From the NCBI GenBank assembly GCA_020634855.1, contig JACKAU010000004.1, forward strand, positions 434,001 through 498,000: a stretch of 64,000 bases of DNA, in the 5' to 3' direction. Of this stretch, positions 44,767 through 53,406 are shown piece after piece. Numbering within the stretch: the first letter of the stretch is position 1; each line of letters begins with the position of its first letter. The position numbers and the translations under genes were made by a program. Under the pieces are notes generated by a model. The model was not told where the DNA came from, ran no database searches, and was given only the letters and a program-made list of their open reading frames with translations. Source of the DNA: Anaerolineales bacterium. Lineage in GTDB: Bacteria; Chloroflexota; Anaerolineae; 4572-78; J111.

Positions 44767-45414
44767 TGTATACTCAGACAAAAGGCCCCGAGCCAACGCG
44801 TACTGAACCAGATCGCTGCGGCTGTGCAGGTTCAATTTTTGCATGATGCGGGTGCGGTAGGTCTCAATGGTTTTGGGGCTGAGCGACAGCAGATCGGCGG
44901 CCTCAGCGGCAGTGTGACCCAAGGCCAGAAGTTTCAAGACCTCTCGCTCTCGTTCGCTCAGTTGCTCGTAGGCGTCCTGCTCAGACATTTGGTTGAGGTA
45001 ATCTTCCAATAGCATGCGGGTGGCCGAGGGGTAGAGAAACGCGCCGCCCTGGGCCACCGTACGGATGGCATCTAGCAGTTCGGTATCGACGGTTGACTTC
45101 AAAATATAGCCGGCTCCGCCCGCTTTGAGTACCGGAAAGAGATAACGCTCTTGGGCGTGAACCGTTAAGATGAGGATATGACACTCCGGCAGCGCGGTCC
45201 GAATGCGGCGGGTTGCTTCCAAGCCGTCCATCTCCGGCATCGAGATATCCATCACAATGACATCGGGCCGCAAGTTTTGCGCCTGCTCGATGGCAGCCAG
45301 CCCATTTTCAGCCTCGCCGATAACCGCCAGGTCCGGTTCGCTGTTAATAAGCGCCTTGAGGCCAACCCGAACGACCATATGATCATCGACCAAAAGTACC
45401 CGGATTTTTGACAT
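44764..45414 (-). CDS. NarL/FixJ-type response regulator
   Basis: 216 residues. Receiver domain (1-120): VLLVDDHMVVRVGL, Asp in VIVMDISMPEMDGL, T in ILTVHAQERY, K in YILKSTVD. A LuxR-type helix-turn-helix follows (LSEREREVLKLLALGHTAAEAADLL, KTIETYRTRIMQKLNLHSRSDLV). AAGGAGG precedes the ATG. It pairs with the histidine kinase just upstream. Its stop codon is the outer base triplet of the MITE-like element, and the reductase operon follows beyond that element. Confidence 0.92.
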   Translation of the reverse strand: MSKIRVLLVDDHMVVRVGLKALINSEPDLAVIGEAENGLAAIEQAQNLRPDVIVMDISMPEMDGLEATRRIRTALPECHILILTVHAQERYLFPVLKAGGAGYILKSTVDTELLDAIRTVAQGGAFLYPSATRMLLEDYLNQMSEQDAYEQLSEREREVLKLLALGHTAAEAADLLSLSPKTIETYRTRIMQKLNLHSRSDLVQYALARGLLSEYT

Positions 45415-45431
45415 GCTATCCTCCTTACCTG

Positions 45432-46496
45432 TTAGCTCTGATCCGTAGCGGCCAGCGGAGCGTGAGCCACAATGCGCGTTCCCTGCCCTGGGTTCGACTC
45501 GATGGTTAAGCTGCCGTTGATCATGGCCATTCGCTCGCGCATGCCCAGTAATCCCAACCCACGCGGCGTGTTGGCCGGCATGTCAGCCGGGTTAAAGCCC
45601 CGGCCGTCATCGGTAATCTTTAAGCTGATCACCCCGTTGGCCCGGTGCAGCGAGACCGACACATTTTGGGCCGCGGCATGCCGGGCAATGTTGCTCAAGG
45701 CTTCCTGCCCCACCCGATAGAATACCAGTTCGATATCGCGGGGCAAACGCTGCCCCAGGCCATCAATTTGGACGGCCGTTTGCACGTTGTTGGCCCGGCT
45801 AAATTCATCGACCCGCCATTCCAGCGCCGCGCCCAGCCCCAAATCATCCAGAATGGTCGGTCGTAAATCGAGCGCCACGCGGCGTACCTCTTCCAGCGCC
45901 TGCGCGGTTAACTCCCGCAATTCTTGGAGATACTGCTGCGCCCGGTGGGGGTCATGCTCGCGCTCTAACAAGCGAAGATGAACCAGCAGCGAGGTGAGCG
46001 CCTGAGCCGCTTCATCGTGCAGGTCGCGGGCCAAACGCTGGCGTTCGTCTTCTTGCGCTTGCAAAATTTGGCGCGGCAGCCGTTCCATTTGTTGCGCGTG
46101 CTGCTCATGTTTGATCAGCATTTGGTTAAAGGTTTCGGCCAGCCGATCAAACTGTTCATCGCTGACCAGGCCCAAGCTAACTCGTACGTGCTGCTGGCCT
46201 CGACGCACCTGATCGACCGCCTCCTGTAAGCGATCCAGTGGCGTGAGCGCCCGTTCCAGCACCCATTTATTGACAATAAAACTAATAATAATGCCCACCG
46301 CTACAAAGAAAGCGATGAGCGTATAGCGCGACTCGTGCGGAAAGTGGCCGGCAAACCAGACCGTAATCACCGTTCCGGCGATGGCGCCCAAGCCCACAAT
46401 AACTGAGTTGGCCAGCAAAATCTTGTAAAAAATCGGTAGACGCAGCAGTCGCCGCCAGATTGATGGCTTGCTGTTGAGGGGCGATTGTGAGTGCAT
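45432..46496 (-). CDS. NarX/DegS-type sensor histidine kinase
   Basis: 354 residues: two membrane helices (about 22-50 and 58-80) with only a short loop between, HAMP (80-135), HisKA_3 with phospho-His in RLARDLHDEAAQALTSLLVHLRLLE, and HATPase_c (DIELVFYRVGQEALSNIARHAAAQNV, ITDDGRGF, GLGLLGMRER). The lack of an extracytoplasmic sensor domain suggests sensing within the membrane or of a cytosolic signal. The partner NarL-like gene starts 18 bp downstream. Together with the adjacent reductase operon this looks like redox control, by position. Confidence 0.9.
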   Translation of the reverse strand: MHSQSPLNSKPSIWRRLLRLPIFYKILLANSVIVGLGAIAGTVITVWFAGHFPHESRYTLIAFFVAVGIIISFIVNKWVLERALTPLDRLQEAVDQVRRGQQHVRVSLGLVSDEQFDRLAETFNQMLIKHEQHAQQMERLPRQILQAQEDERQRLARDLHDEAAQALTSLLVHLRLLEREHDPHRAQQYLQELRELTAQALEEVRRVALDLRPTILDDLGLGAALEWRVDEFSRANNVQTAVQIDGLGQRLPRDIELVFYRVGQEALSNIARHAAAQNVSVSLHRANGVISLKITDDGRGFNPADMPANTPRGLGLLGMRERMAMINGSLTIESNPGQGTRIVAHAPLAATDQS

Positions 46497-46910
46497 TAGC
46501 CTGATAACATCTTTCTGAATGTAAAGCGCAGGGAGTGGAGCAAACCGCCGTAAGGCATAAGGAGAAATCCGTCTGCGCTGATCTAATCCCGTCTATTTTG
46601 GCATAGAACGGGGGTTTTGTAAAAACAGTCATAAGATGAAACCGCTTTTTGTACTTGTCTCTGTACGTTTTATAATCCGGCCATGGCTTTGCCTATCTTA
46701 ACCCAAGCGACAATCGCCACCGAATGAATTCGGTCGCTGCTAAAGAAAACCTGTTGAAACAGGTTATTGGGTTCCCCCTTAACGTGTTTTCAACACGTTT
46801 CTTTTATCAGGCTGCGAATTCATTCGCAGATATTAAAATACCGAATCCGACCGAGAGCTACCATCGCCATAGGTTGGTCGAGGCATGAAATCCAGATACA
46901 GGAGAAAGTC
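46497..46910. repeat. Intergenic region with GAATGAATTCG/CGAATTCATTC palindromic element
   Basis: No gene. The part at about 46722-46829 starts with CGAATGAATTCGGTCGC and ends with GCTGCGAATTCATTCGC. Inside are two hairpins, AACCTGTTGAAACAGGTT and AACGTGTTTTCAACACGTT. This is a compact palindromic repeat of about 110 bp. Whether it is mobile cannot be told. Confidence 0.6.
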
Positions 46911-47357
46911 ATGGAAATAGCAACGGCAACGGTTGACGACATCCCAGAGTTAGTCGAACTCCTTTCCCTTCTATTTGCACAAGAGGCGGAATTCTCGCCG
47001 GATATTCCAGCCCATACGCGCGCCCTGACCACCATCATCTCGAACCCCGACATCGGCGTTATAATGGTAGCCAAAGACCAAGACCAAGTGGTGGGGATGG
47101 TCAATATTCTTTTTACGGTATCGACCGCCTTGGGCGACAGGGTGGGCATTCTGGAAGATATGATTGTCTCTCCCGACTGGCGGAGAACGGGGGTTGGCAC
47201 AACGCTGCTACGCCGGGCCATAGCCAAAGCCCAGGAGCGGGGCTGCCGGCGGCTGACCCTCTTGACCGACGCCGACAACCGCTCGGCCCATGGGTTTTAT
47301 GAGCGTCACGGGTTTGTTTTGTCTGAAATGATTCCCTTTCGATTGGTCTTGAAATAA
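46911..47357 (+). CDS. GNAT-family N-acetyltransferase
   Basis: 148 residues from the ATG at 46911, which has CAGGAGAAAG upstream; the longer frame from 46767 runs into the palindromic repeat and is not used. GNAT motifs: IATATVDDIPELVELL, VVGMVNILFTVSTALGDRVGILEDMIVSPDWRRTGVGTTLLRRAIAKAQERGCRRLTLLTDADNRSAHGFYERHGF. The acetyl-CoA loop is RRTGVGTTLL. Acceptor substrate unknown; such proteins acetylate small amines or protein termini. Stand-alone gene. Confidence 0.9.
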   Translation: MEIATATVDDIPELVELLSLLFAQEAEFSPDIPAHTRALTTIISNPDIGVIMVAKDQDQVVGMVNILFTVSTALGDRVGILEDMIVSPDWRRTGVGTTLLRRAIAKAQERGCRRLTLLTDADNRSAHGFYERHGFVLSEMIPFRLVLK

Positions 47358-47409
47358 AGAGAGGCTCAATATGGATTCCAAGGAGGTCATAGAAATGGCG
47401 GCAATGGTC

Positions 47410-47495
47410 ATGCCCGAATGTCTTTATCGGGCATCCAACACGTCTTATGGCGATAGATTCCCGCTAAAAGCATGCGGGAATGACATCGGCCAGCG
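47410..47495. repeat. Palindromic repeat after the GNAT gene
   Basis: ATGCCCGA (47410-47417) pairs with TCGGGCAT (47427-47434); a second hairpin, ATTCCCGC...GCGGGAAT, follows at about 47459-47483. Style of a dispersed palindromic repeat; may also stop transcription. Confidence 0.5.
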
Positions 47496-47561
47496 TTCCT
47501 CCTCGAAACACCTATAGAGTCTAAAGAGAAACAGGCTGTCGGATTTCAGCAAGAAAGCGTC

Positions 47562-48860
47562 TTGGTGGACAGATTTTATCGTTGGTATGTGATTGGCGTG
47601 CTCAACCTGGGGTTAATGTCGGCCTTAACCGACCGGCGGGTACTCAATCTGCTGGTCGAGCCGATACAGCAGGATTTGGGCATCAGCGATACGGCCATCA
47701 GTTTGCTGCTGGGCTTGAGTTTCGCCATCTTCTTCTCGACGTTGGGCATCCCGATCGGGCGGCTGGCCGATCGGCGCAGCCGCCGGGCGATTTTAACCGC
47801 CTCGATTGCCACCTGGAGCCTGATGACAGCCGCCTGCGGTTTAGCCGCGACCTATCCCCAACTCTTTCTGGCCCGGGCCGGGGTGGGCGTGGGCGAGGCC
47901 GGCTACACCCCGACCGCGATGGCGATGATCGCCGGCTATTTTCCGGGCGAGCGGCGCAGTACGGCCATCAGTACGTATTTGATGGGCGCTTATACCGGTA
48001 CCGGATTGGCTTTGATCATTGCGGCGACGGTGATCGGGTTAGTCTCGGCTCGTGATTACTGGCTGCTGCCGCTCATCGGCCCGGTGCGGCCCTGGCAGTT
48101 GGTCTTGATGATCGTTGGACTGCCGGGCTTGCTGATCGCGCTGCTGATGCTGTCGGTCCGAGAGCCGCCACGCCCGGAACCAACGACAGGGGCAAAAGGG
48201 CGGGCTTCGTTCGGCAAGGTTTTACGCTATGTGGGCGATCACCGCGCTGCCTTTGGTGCAATCTGCGGCGGTCGCGCCCTCTTTTTAACGGCCATCATTG
48301 GGGTCAATGCCTGGACGCCCTCGTTTTTTATACGCACGTACGGTTGGAGCGCGCAGCAAGCCGGACTAACGTTGGGGACGATTATTGTGGTCTGCTCGAC
48401 GCTGGGGATTTTGACCGGCGGCTATTTGGCCGATGTGCTGACTCAGCGAGGCCGCCTCGATGCCAATGTGCGGGTCGAAATCGGAGCGGCGGCCGGGATG
48501 GCCCTCACCTGTCTGATTTTTCCGCTGATGCCGACCGCCGGCTGGGCGGCGTTGTGGTTGGTCCCGGCCTTTTTCTGCCGAGGGGCATCCACCGGAGTGG
48601 CGATGGCGGCTGTCCAGGAGATGCTACCCAACCCCATCCGCGCTCAGAGCACGGCCCTTTACCTGGCCTTTGTCAATATGGTCAGCCAGGGTCTCGGTCC
48701 GACCGTAGTGGCGTTGACCACCGACTTTATCTTTCACGATCCGGCCGCGCTACGTTATTCGCTGGCCATGATAACACCCCTGTTGTTGATCGCGGCGATG
48801 GGGAGTTTGGTCGCCGGGTTGCGACCGTTTAGGGCGACGAAAGCCGCAGCGTTGAAGTAA
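47562..48860 (+). CDS. MFS transporter (spinster-like)
   Basis: About 432 residues starting at TTG 47562 or GTG 47565; there is no in-frame ATG nearby. Twelve membrane helices are readable. MFS signatures: LLVEPIQQDLGISDTAISLLLGLSFAIFFSTLGIPIGRLADRRSRRAIL (loop 2-3 motif), ARAGVGVGEAGYTPTAMAMIAGYFPGERRSTAIS (as in spinster-like MFS), and a central loop after about residue 200. The usual NYLDR start motif is changed to SALTDRRV. The substrate could be an organic acid or lipid-like compound; not decidable. Confidence 0.85.
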   Translation: MVDRFYRWYVIGVLNLGLMSALTDRRVLNLLVEPIQQDLGISDTAISLLLGLSFAIFFSTLGIPIGRLADRRSRRAILTASIATWSLMTAACGLAATYPQLFLARAGVGVGEAGYTPTAMAMIAGYFPGERRSTAISTYLMGAYTGTGLALIIAATVIGLVSARDYWLLPLIGPVRPWQLVLMIVGLPGLLIALLMLSVREPPRPEPTTGAKGRASFGKVLRYVGDHRAAFGAICGGRALFLTAIIGVNAWTPSFFIRTYGWSAQQAGLTLGTIIVVCSTLGILTGGYLADVLTQRGRLDANVRVEIGAAAGMALTCLIFPLMPTAGWAALWLVPAFFCRGASTGVAMAAVQEMLPNPIRAQSTALYLAFVNMVSQGLGPTVVALTTDFIFHDPAALRYSLAMITPLLLIAAMGSLVAGLRPFRATKAAALK

Positions 48861-48937
48861 GGGGGATAAAGTCATCAAAAGTCCACAGACAACCCCAATT
48901 GACCATAGATAGCTCCTATGCGTTTCGATCAGGTCAT

Positions 48938-48964
48938 GGTACTTTCGGGCAAATCGAAAGTACC
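48938..48964. repeat. 10-bp inverted repeat GGTACTTTCG / CGAAAGTACC
   Basis: Arms 48938-48947 and 48955-48964 are perfect complements around GGCAAAT. The following CTTTGGCC resembles the two AAAGTNACCTTTGGGCAA copies at 51416-51460. It lies just before a broken transposase. Confidence 0.5.
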
Positions 48965-49081
48965 TTTGGCCCTGCCTCTTCTTCGTTATGTAGACCCAAT
49001 ATTTAGTATTGTTAAATTTATTAGACGTGTTGCGAAATAAGGTAAACCTGAGTATTGTAACGATAAAATAGGATAAAGAAG

Positions 49082-49690
49082 GTGAAGCAGGTGATAAATA
49101 TAAACCGAGCCTTAAAGTCAGAGCGTTTGCTGAAAGCATTAACCGGGGTGAGTGTCGCTGAATTCAACACCCTACCCCCGAGCTTTGATGCTGCTGTAAC
49201 CAAGAGCAAGCGAGAGCAGAAAACTAACCGCAAACGAGCCGAGGGAGGTGGCCGAAAACACACCTTGCTGACCAGTCAGCACCAACTCTTCTTCATCCTG
49301 TTTTACCTGAAATGTTATCCGACCTTTGATCTGGCCGGCTTCTTTTTGATGTCGACCGCTCCCGAAGCTGGCATTGGGTCCAGGAGTTGTTACCTATTCT
49401 GGAAAAACATTGGCTTGGCAGGTGGTCCTGCCGAAACGCAAGATCCGCACCGTAGAAGAATTCATCACCACTTTCCGAGATCAAGGATATTTTCATTGAT
49501 GGTACAGAACGCCCGTGCAACGACCCCAAAGGGCAAAGCCCAACGCAAGCACTATTCCGGCAAGCAAAAGAGCATACGGTGCGCAACTTGGTTGTAACCG
49601 ATGAACAAACCGCCATCTTGTGCTTAACCCCAACCAAACCAGGATCTCGACAGGATTATCATCGCTTTAAACAGTCTCAGCTTGTCGTAG
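49082..49690 (+). pseudogene. Broken IS5-like transposase (HTH_Tnp_4/DDE_Tnp_4 type)
   Basis: The first ~95 codons read well: LLKALTGVSVAEFNTLPPSF, GGGRKHTLLTSQHQLFFILFYLKCYPTFDLAGFF. The frame then shifts near 49345, again near 49410 and 49475, and once more near 49570. The expected pieces appear in other frames: DRSRSWHWVQELLPILEK, VVLPKRKIRTVEEFI, DIFIDGTERPC and HTVRNLVVTDEQ...LTPTKPGSRQDYH. At least three frameshifts make it inactive. Its right end abuts a truncated CYTH-like gene. Confidence 0.8.
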
Positions 49691-50179
49691 CAGTACGACA
49701 CCTACTTCTTCTTTGACACGCCGGAGATTGGCCGGCTGCGCTTTAGAGAGGATCGAATTAAAGATACGGCCGGCAACTTGCGAGAGACCTTCTATCGTAT
49801 GACGATGATGGGGCCGACCCGCGAGAAGGAGTTCGAAAACTCGGTCCTGCTCACCCGCGCTCGCTATACCGCGACCACGCACCACAGTTTACGGTTCAAC
49901 CGGGAGTATTTCAAGCCGGCGGCGGAGCGAGAGGTGATGAAATACCGCCGTCGCTGCCACGTGACATATAAGGATACCGATTTCGATATCAATCTGGATC
50001 AGCTCAACGGCAAGGCCGATAATAACGTCTATCTGGAGATCAAAAGCCGAACCTGGTCGGCCAAAGATGCGCTGCACAAAGCGGAGTTAATCGGCGAGCT
50101 ACTGGAGATGTTTGGGTTTAAAGAGGAGGATCAGTTCAAGATCGAGTACGTGGATATTATGGGGCAGATTAGCGGCTAA
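49691..50179 (+). pseudogene. 5'-truncated CYTH-like protein gene
   Basis: The open frame runs from 49691, directly after an in-frame TAG and the end of the transposase remnant. It reads YDTYFFFDTPEIGRLRFRED, then RARYTATTHHSLRFNREYF, EREVMKYRRRCHVTY, VYLEIKSRTWSAKDALHKAELIGELLEMFG. The YDT...LR.R and EIKSRTW motifs suggest the C-terminal two thirds of a CYTH (class IV cyclase/thiamine triphosphatase) domain. An ATG at 49778 could start a shorter protein. The N-terminal acidic ExExK part is missing, so it is probably a remnant cut by the insertion. Confidence 0.6.
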
Positions 50180-50248
50180 TCGTTATTGACTTACGTGGGG
50201 GAAAATGCTAAAATTCTTTCGATTGACCAGAGGCATTTTTCCTCCCTC

Positions 50249-50330
50249 GGGCGAGTGTCGGAATTGGCAGACGAGCTAGACTTAGGATCTAGTGCCGCGA
50301 GGCGTGAGGGTTCGAGTCCCTCCTCGCCCA
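50249..50330 (+). tRNA. tRNA-Leu (anticodon UAG)
   Basis: Acceptor GGGCGAG (50249-50255) pairs with CTCGCCC, discriminator A at 50330. Anticodon stem CTAGA/TCTAG holds loop CTTAGGA with anticodon TAG at 50283-50285. A class II variable arm (GCCGCGAGGC) and T arm GAGGG-TTCGAGT-CCCTC complete it. The 3' CCA is not encoded. Confidence 0.95.
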
Positions 50331-50339
50331 TCAGTCACG

Positions 50340-50374
50340 AAAAAAGCCTTACCCGATCTGGGTAAGGCTTTTTT
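50340..50374 (+). terminator. Intrinsic terminator after tRNA-Leu
   Basis: AAAAAAGCCTTACCC (50340-50354) and GGGTAAGGCTTTTTT (50360-50374) form a 15-bp stem with loop GATCT. The U-tract works on both strands, so it may also serve the convergent gene ending at 50413. Confidence 0.9.
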
Positions 50375-50412
50375 GGTGTGTTGCAGCCTGCTTTGTCTAC
50401 TACTATTCTTGA

Positions 50413-51105
50413 TTACGGCACGCTGAGCGTACTTTCTAAGACCCCGGCGCGAACGTTATCATTGCCGTAGCGCACCCGCACTTCCAGCGTGTACGAGCCG
50501 GATGTCAGCGTATTGGGGACCAGGAAGATTAGTTCCCGAGCGGTGTTGTGCAGCACCACCTCGACCCGGGTTCGGGTTTGATCCTCAGCGACCAGGAAGA
50601 TCCCTTGCTGCGGATCAGCCTCATCAAACTGCAAGTTGTGGCCGCGCAGTTTCATCCCGCCGCCGGGCGTCAGAGTCCGGTTGTCGGCGCTGTTGGGGAT
50701 GATGCACTCGCCCGGTTGGGGCATCGGCCGGTTGGGTTTTTGCTGCTGCACTTGAGCTTGCTGCTCGACCTTATCCTTGAAGACCTTGCTGGCATTCACC
50801 CGCGCTTTCACTTTGTGGCGTTTGCGGTCAAAGGTGTCATCCGCACTTCTAAAGTTCCCGGCAATGGACACCCCCAGGTTGACCAGCGGCGTCAGCACGC
50901 TGTTGCCTTCCAGAACCAGCATCATAACGGTATAAAAGAACAGATCCAGTACGGCCATAATATCTTGGCGGGTCAGCGTGGTGTTCTGCTCCACCATCCG
51001 GTCGATGACATCATTGAGCGTGTAGGTCTCTTTGGTCAGCACCGTAGCTCTGTACTGCTCTTTGCCGTTAGTCAGCTTGTTTTTATGTAATCCAAAATCG
51101 ATCAT
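50413..51105 (-). CDS. HU-like DNA-binding protein with DUF4469 Ig-like domain
   Basis: 230 residues from the ATG at 51105 with TAGGAG upstream; the longer frame from 51231 lacks support. The N-terminal ~120 residues match the IHF/HU-like domain of DUF4469 proteins: HKNKLTNGKEQYRATVLTKETYTLNDVIDRMVEQNTTLTRQDIMAVLDLFFYTV, GNSVLTPLVNLGVSIAG. A Gln-rich linker (about 118-140) leads to an Ig-like C-terminal domain (LTPGGGMKLRGHNLQFDEADPQQGIFLV...SGSYTLEVRVRYG). These proteins are best known from Bacteroidota; their role is unclear, possibly nucleoid-associated. Located by tRNA-Leu and transposase remnants, so it may be transferred DNA. Confidence 0.8.
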   Translation of the reverse strand: MIDFGLHKNKLTNGKEQYRATVLTKETYTLNDVIDRMVEQNTTLTRQDIMAVLDLFFYTVMMLVLEGNSVLTPLVNLGVSIAGNFRSADDTFDRKRHKVKARVNASKVFKDKVEQQAQVQQQKPNRPMPQPGECIIPNSADNRTLTPGGGMKLRGHNLQFDEADPQQGIFLVAEDQTRTRVEVVLHNTARELIFLVPNTLTSGSYTLEVRVRYGNDNVRAGVLESTLSVP

Positions 51106-51614
51106 AAAACATCTCCTAACGATTGAAATAGAATAAACGACTCGACTATTCAGTTGTTTGATATTGGGTATTAGTCGGCGCGACGGCGTCGCCGGGTCAA
51201 GATCGATCTGTGGGTGGGGCGGCTGTTTCATCCGATGAGCGCTAACACCGGTGAACCCCGGCCGGGCAGCAGCCGCTCCGATCCGCTCTGTCTCTTCTCA
51301 AAGGCCGTTGGGGAGGGCCAACGCCTTTCGTGGTCTTAAGATGCCCAAGTTTAACTCACTTCTTGGCCGAGCGTAAATGGGTCTATTGTCTCAGGACTAA
51401 AGTACATGACGAAAGAAAGTACCTTTGGGCAATAAAAGTGACCTTTGGGCAAGGGGCAGTAATACCTGACACCGTATTTTCGGGCGAATAGAAGGGGTTT
51501 CTAATCGAAAGAGCCGAATAGAGGCCATTTCTATTCAAAAATACGAGCCGGAAAGAGCAAAAGTAGGGTAAACTGAGAGCGAAACAAAAAAAGCTCTAGA
51601 GTTAGGAGGCTCTC
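51106..51614. other. Intergenic region upstream of a transposase remnant
   Basis: No gene. Contains GAAAGTACCTTTGGGCAA (51414-51431) and AAAGTGACCTTTGGGCAA (51438-51455) in tandem, related to the palindromes at 2801-2880 and 48938-48964. The part 51480-51600 (GAATAGAAGGGGTTTCTA...GAATAGAGGCCATTTCTATTC) has local inverted repeats that may belong to the insertion sequence end. Confidence 0.45.
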
Positions 51615-52678
51615 ATGACCCTGACGTTTGGTCTAACCGAAGAAGTAGTTAACACCCAATATGCGCCGATAGCAGCCCTATCAGCCTATTATCAACGGCA
51701 TAAACTGTTTAAGGCGCTGGAAACCGTCGAAATCGATATGAAAACAGTCGATTATGCCCCCAGCAACAAGCTTATCCAGGTGTTTTTGAGTATTCTGACC
51801 GGCTGTGAGTACCTATCACTGGTTAATACCCGCCTGAGACCCGAACGGCGGCTGGCCCAACTCTGGGGAAAGGAGGGCTTTGCGCATCAGTCTACCCTAG
51901 CCGAGACCCTAGAGGCGCTAACTCTAGCGAATCTAGACCAATTAGAGCCAGTTACCCGCCAAATCAGCCGACCTTGCAGCCGGAGCCACCATCACGACTG
52001 GCGGGGGTTTCTGTGGTTGGACTTTGACTTATCCGGATTACCCTGCGGTAAACAAGCCGAAGGGAGCCACAGAGGCTTCTTTAGTGACAAAAAAACAGGA
52101 CAGGCCGCCAGTTAGCCCGAGTTAGCGCTATCAAATACCACGAAACCATCTGGTCAGAATTGTTTGCGGGTAATCGGAATACGGTTGAATGTCTGCAACC
52201 GGCAGTCGCGGCCGTGGAAACTGCGCTAGAGTTAGAAACTAAGCACCGCTGCCGGACAGTGTATCGTTTAGATGGTGGTGCTGGCACCGATGATAAACTA
52301 CGCTGGTTGTTGCAGCGTGATTATCACGTCGTGGCCAAAGGTTTTTCGGGTCGTCGGGCTCAAGCCTGGGCCCAACGGGTCCAACGCTGGGATCACTACG
52401 GAGCCGATGCTTGGCTGGGGCAGGTAGCGCCCCCGGTCGATTGGGGCCGTCCGGTCCGGGTCGTGGTCAAAAAATGGCCGCTCAATCAAGCGTGGAAACA
52501 CAGCTATTACCTAACGACTTTGCCCTTGTCGTCCAATACAGCCCTATTACAGCTGTACGATTTACGGGGTGGGGCTGAAGTCGAACAATTTCGGGAAGAT
52601 AAAGGCGGCTTGCATTTGTCCGCCGGGTTTGTCCCTCTGTTAATATCGAGAGGTTTCCACGCATTAAACTTGACATAG
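51615..52678 (+). pseudogene. Transposase in two frames, C-terminus lost
   Basis: The first frame (51615-52115) gives 166 residues: YAPIAALSAYYQRHKLFKAL, WLDFDLSGLPCGKQAEG, RGFFSDKK. At a run of seven A (52089-52095) the reading moves to the -1 frame, which continues NRTGRQLARVSAIKY, AGNRNTVECLQPAVAAVE, YRLDGGAGTDDKLRWLLQRDYHVVAKGF and GGAEVEQFREDKGGL. The tail after about 52630 is not transposase-like. The protein has the build of a DDE transposase of the IS1380/ISNCY kind. It may use -1 frameshifting or be dead; the missing end favours dead. Confidence 0.65.
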
Positions 52679-52735
52679 ACCTTGTTTTAATCGGAAAGAC
52701 GCGTTGTTTCACACGTTAATTCATAAGGTTTGGCC

Positions 52736-52885
52736 CTCAAGCACGGGTCATTGACCCGTGCTAAGAGAGTGAAGCCCCTTCGGGCTAAAAATTCCGTTAC
52801 CTGGGATGGCGCTTTAGCGTCCTTCGCTCTGAAAGAGCGACGGCTTCAGCCTCGCGCACTCTGGCCCGACGCAACCCATTTATTT
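52736..52885. repeat. Composite palindromic repeat (AGCACGGGTCATTGACCCGTGC)
   Basis: Contains hairpin GCACGGGT-CATTG-ACCCGTGC, GAAGCCCCTTCGGGCT, and TCGCTCTGAAAGAGCGA followed by CGGCTTCAGCC. No gene. It looks like a nested dispersed repeat next to the dead transposase. Confidence 0.55.
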
Positions 52886-52930
52886 CGTAAACTCAATTAG
52901 CCTCGTGCCCTTTGCCCCAGAATAGCCGAT

Positions 52931-53131
52931 TTATTTTTTCATCTCCTCATTCCCCACTCCCCGACGCGTCTCATCCTCCGGATCGACTCCGGCCAGGGGC
53001 AGCGACTTGGTGCGGGTCAGGCGGGTGAGTTTGAGCTGGTCGGGGTGCTGAAAACGGGCGGAATAGTGACCCATGCCCCAAATGTGGTACGATACTTCCA
53101 GTTCCGACTTAAGCCTATCCATCAACGACAT
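52931..53131 (-). CDS. Small hypothetical protein
   Basis: 66 residues from an ATG at 53131: LKSELEVSYHIWGMGHYSARFQHPDQLKLTRLTRTKSLPLAGVDPEDE. The composition looks protein-like rather than random, and the ending is charged. No family recognised, and no strong ribosome binding site. It may be the start or remnant of a larger gene near the transposase. Confidence 0.4.
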   Translation of the reverse strand: MSLMDRLKSELEVSYHIWGMGHYSARFQHPDQLKLTRLTRTKSLPLAGVDPEDETRRGVGNEEMKK

Positions 53132-53245
53132 CAGTTTTCCCCTAACTATTCTTCTCATCTCTGCTCCACCGAACTCACCGCTTTTGGTTGCCGGTGTCCC
53201 AAGACAGCTACAAATCCTCGGTTTGACCCAGATTTCGATGCCCCT

Positions 53246-53333
53246 GACCGCAGACCACCGCTCGTCGACCGCGAAACTTCTACGAGCGCGCCGATTTTCG
53301 ACGGTCTGCGGTCGGCTAGCGGTGGTCTACCGG
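53246..53333. repeat. GACCGCAGACC palindromic repeat
   Basis: GACCGCAGACCACCGCT (53246-53262) can pair with CGGTCTGCGGTC (53302-53313) and with AGCGGTGGTCTACCGG (53318-53333), giving alternative hairpins. No gene between 53132 and 53406. Confidence 0.55.
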
Positions 53334-53406
53334 CTTAACGTCAGTTTTGGAGGCATATGCCGGTCAATTTGAAAGAGCATCCGTTAGCAAGTTGCCCATT
53401 CCTTTA

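Noticed and set aside
46767..46910. N-terminal extension of the GNAT protein
   Set aside because: It runs through a palindromic repeat, while the ATG at 46911 has a strong ribosome binding site and begins the domain.
50249..52678. tRNA-Leu as the attachment site of an integrative element
   Set aside because: No integrase gene and no duplicated tRNA 3' end found in the window.
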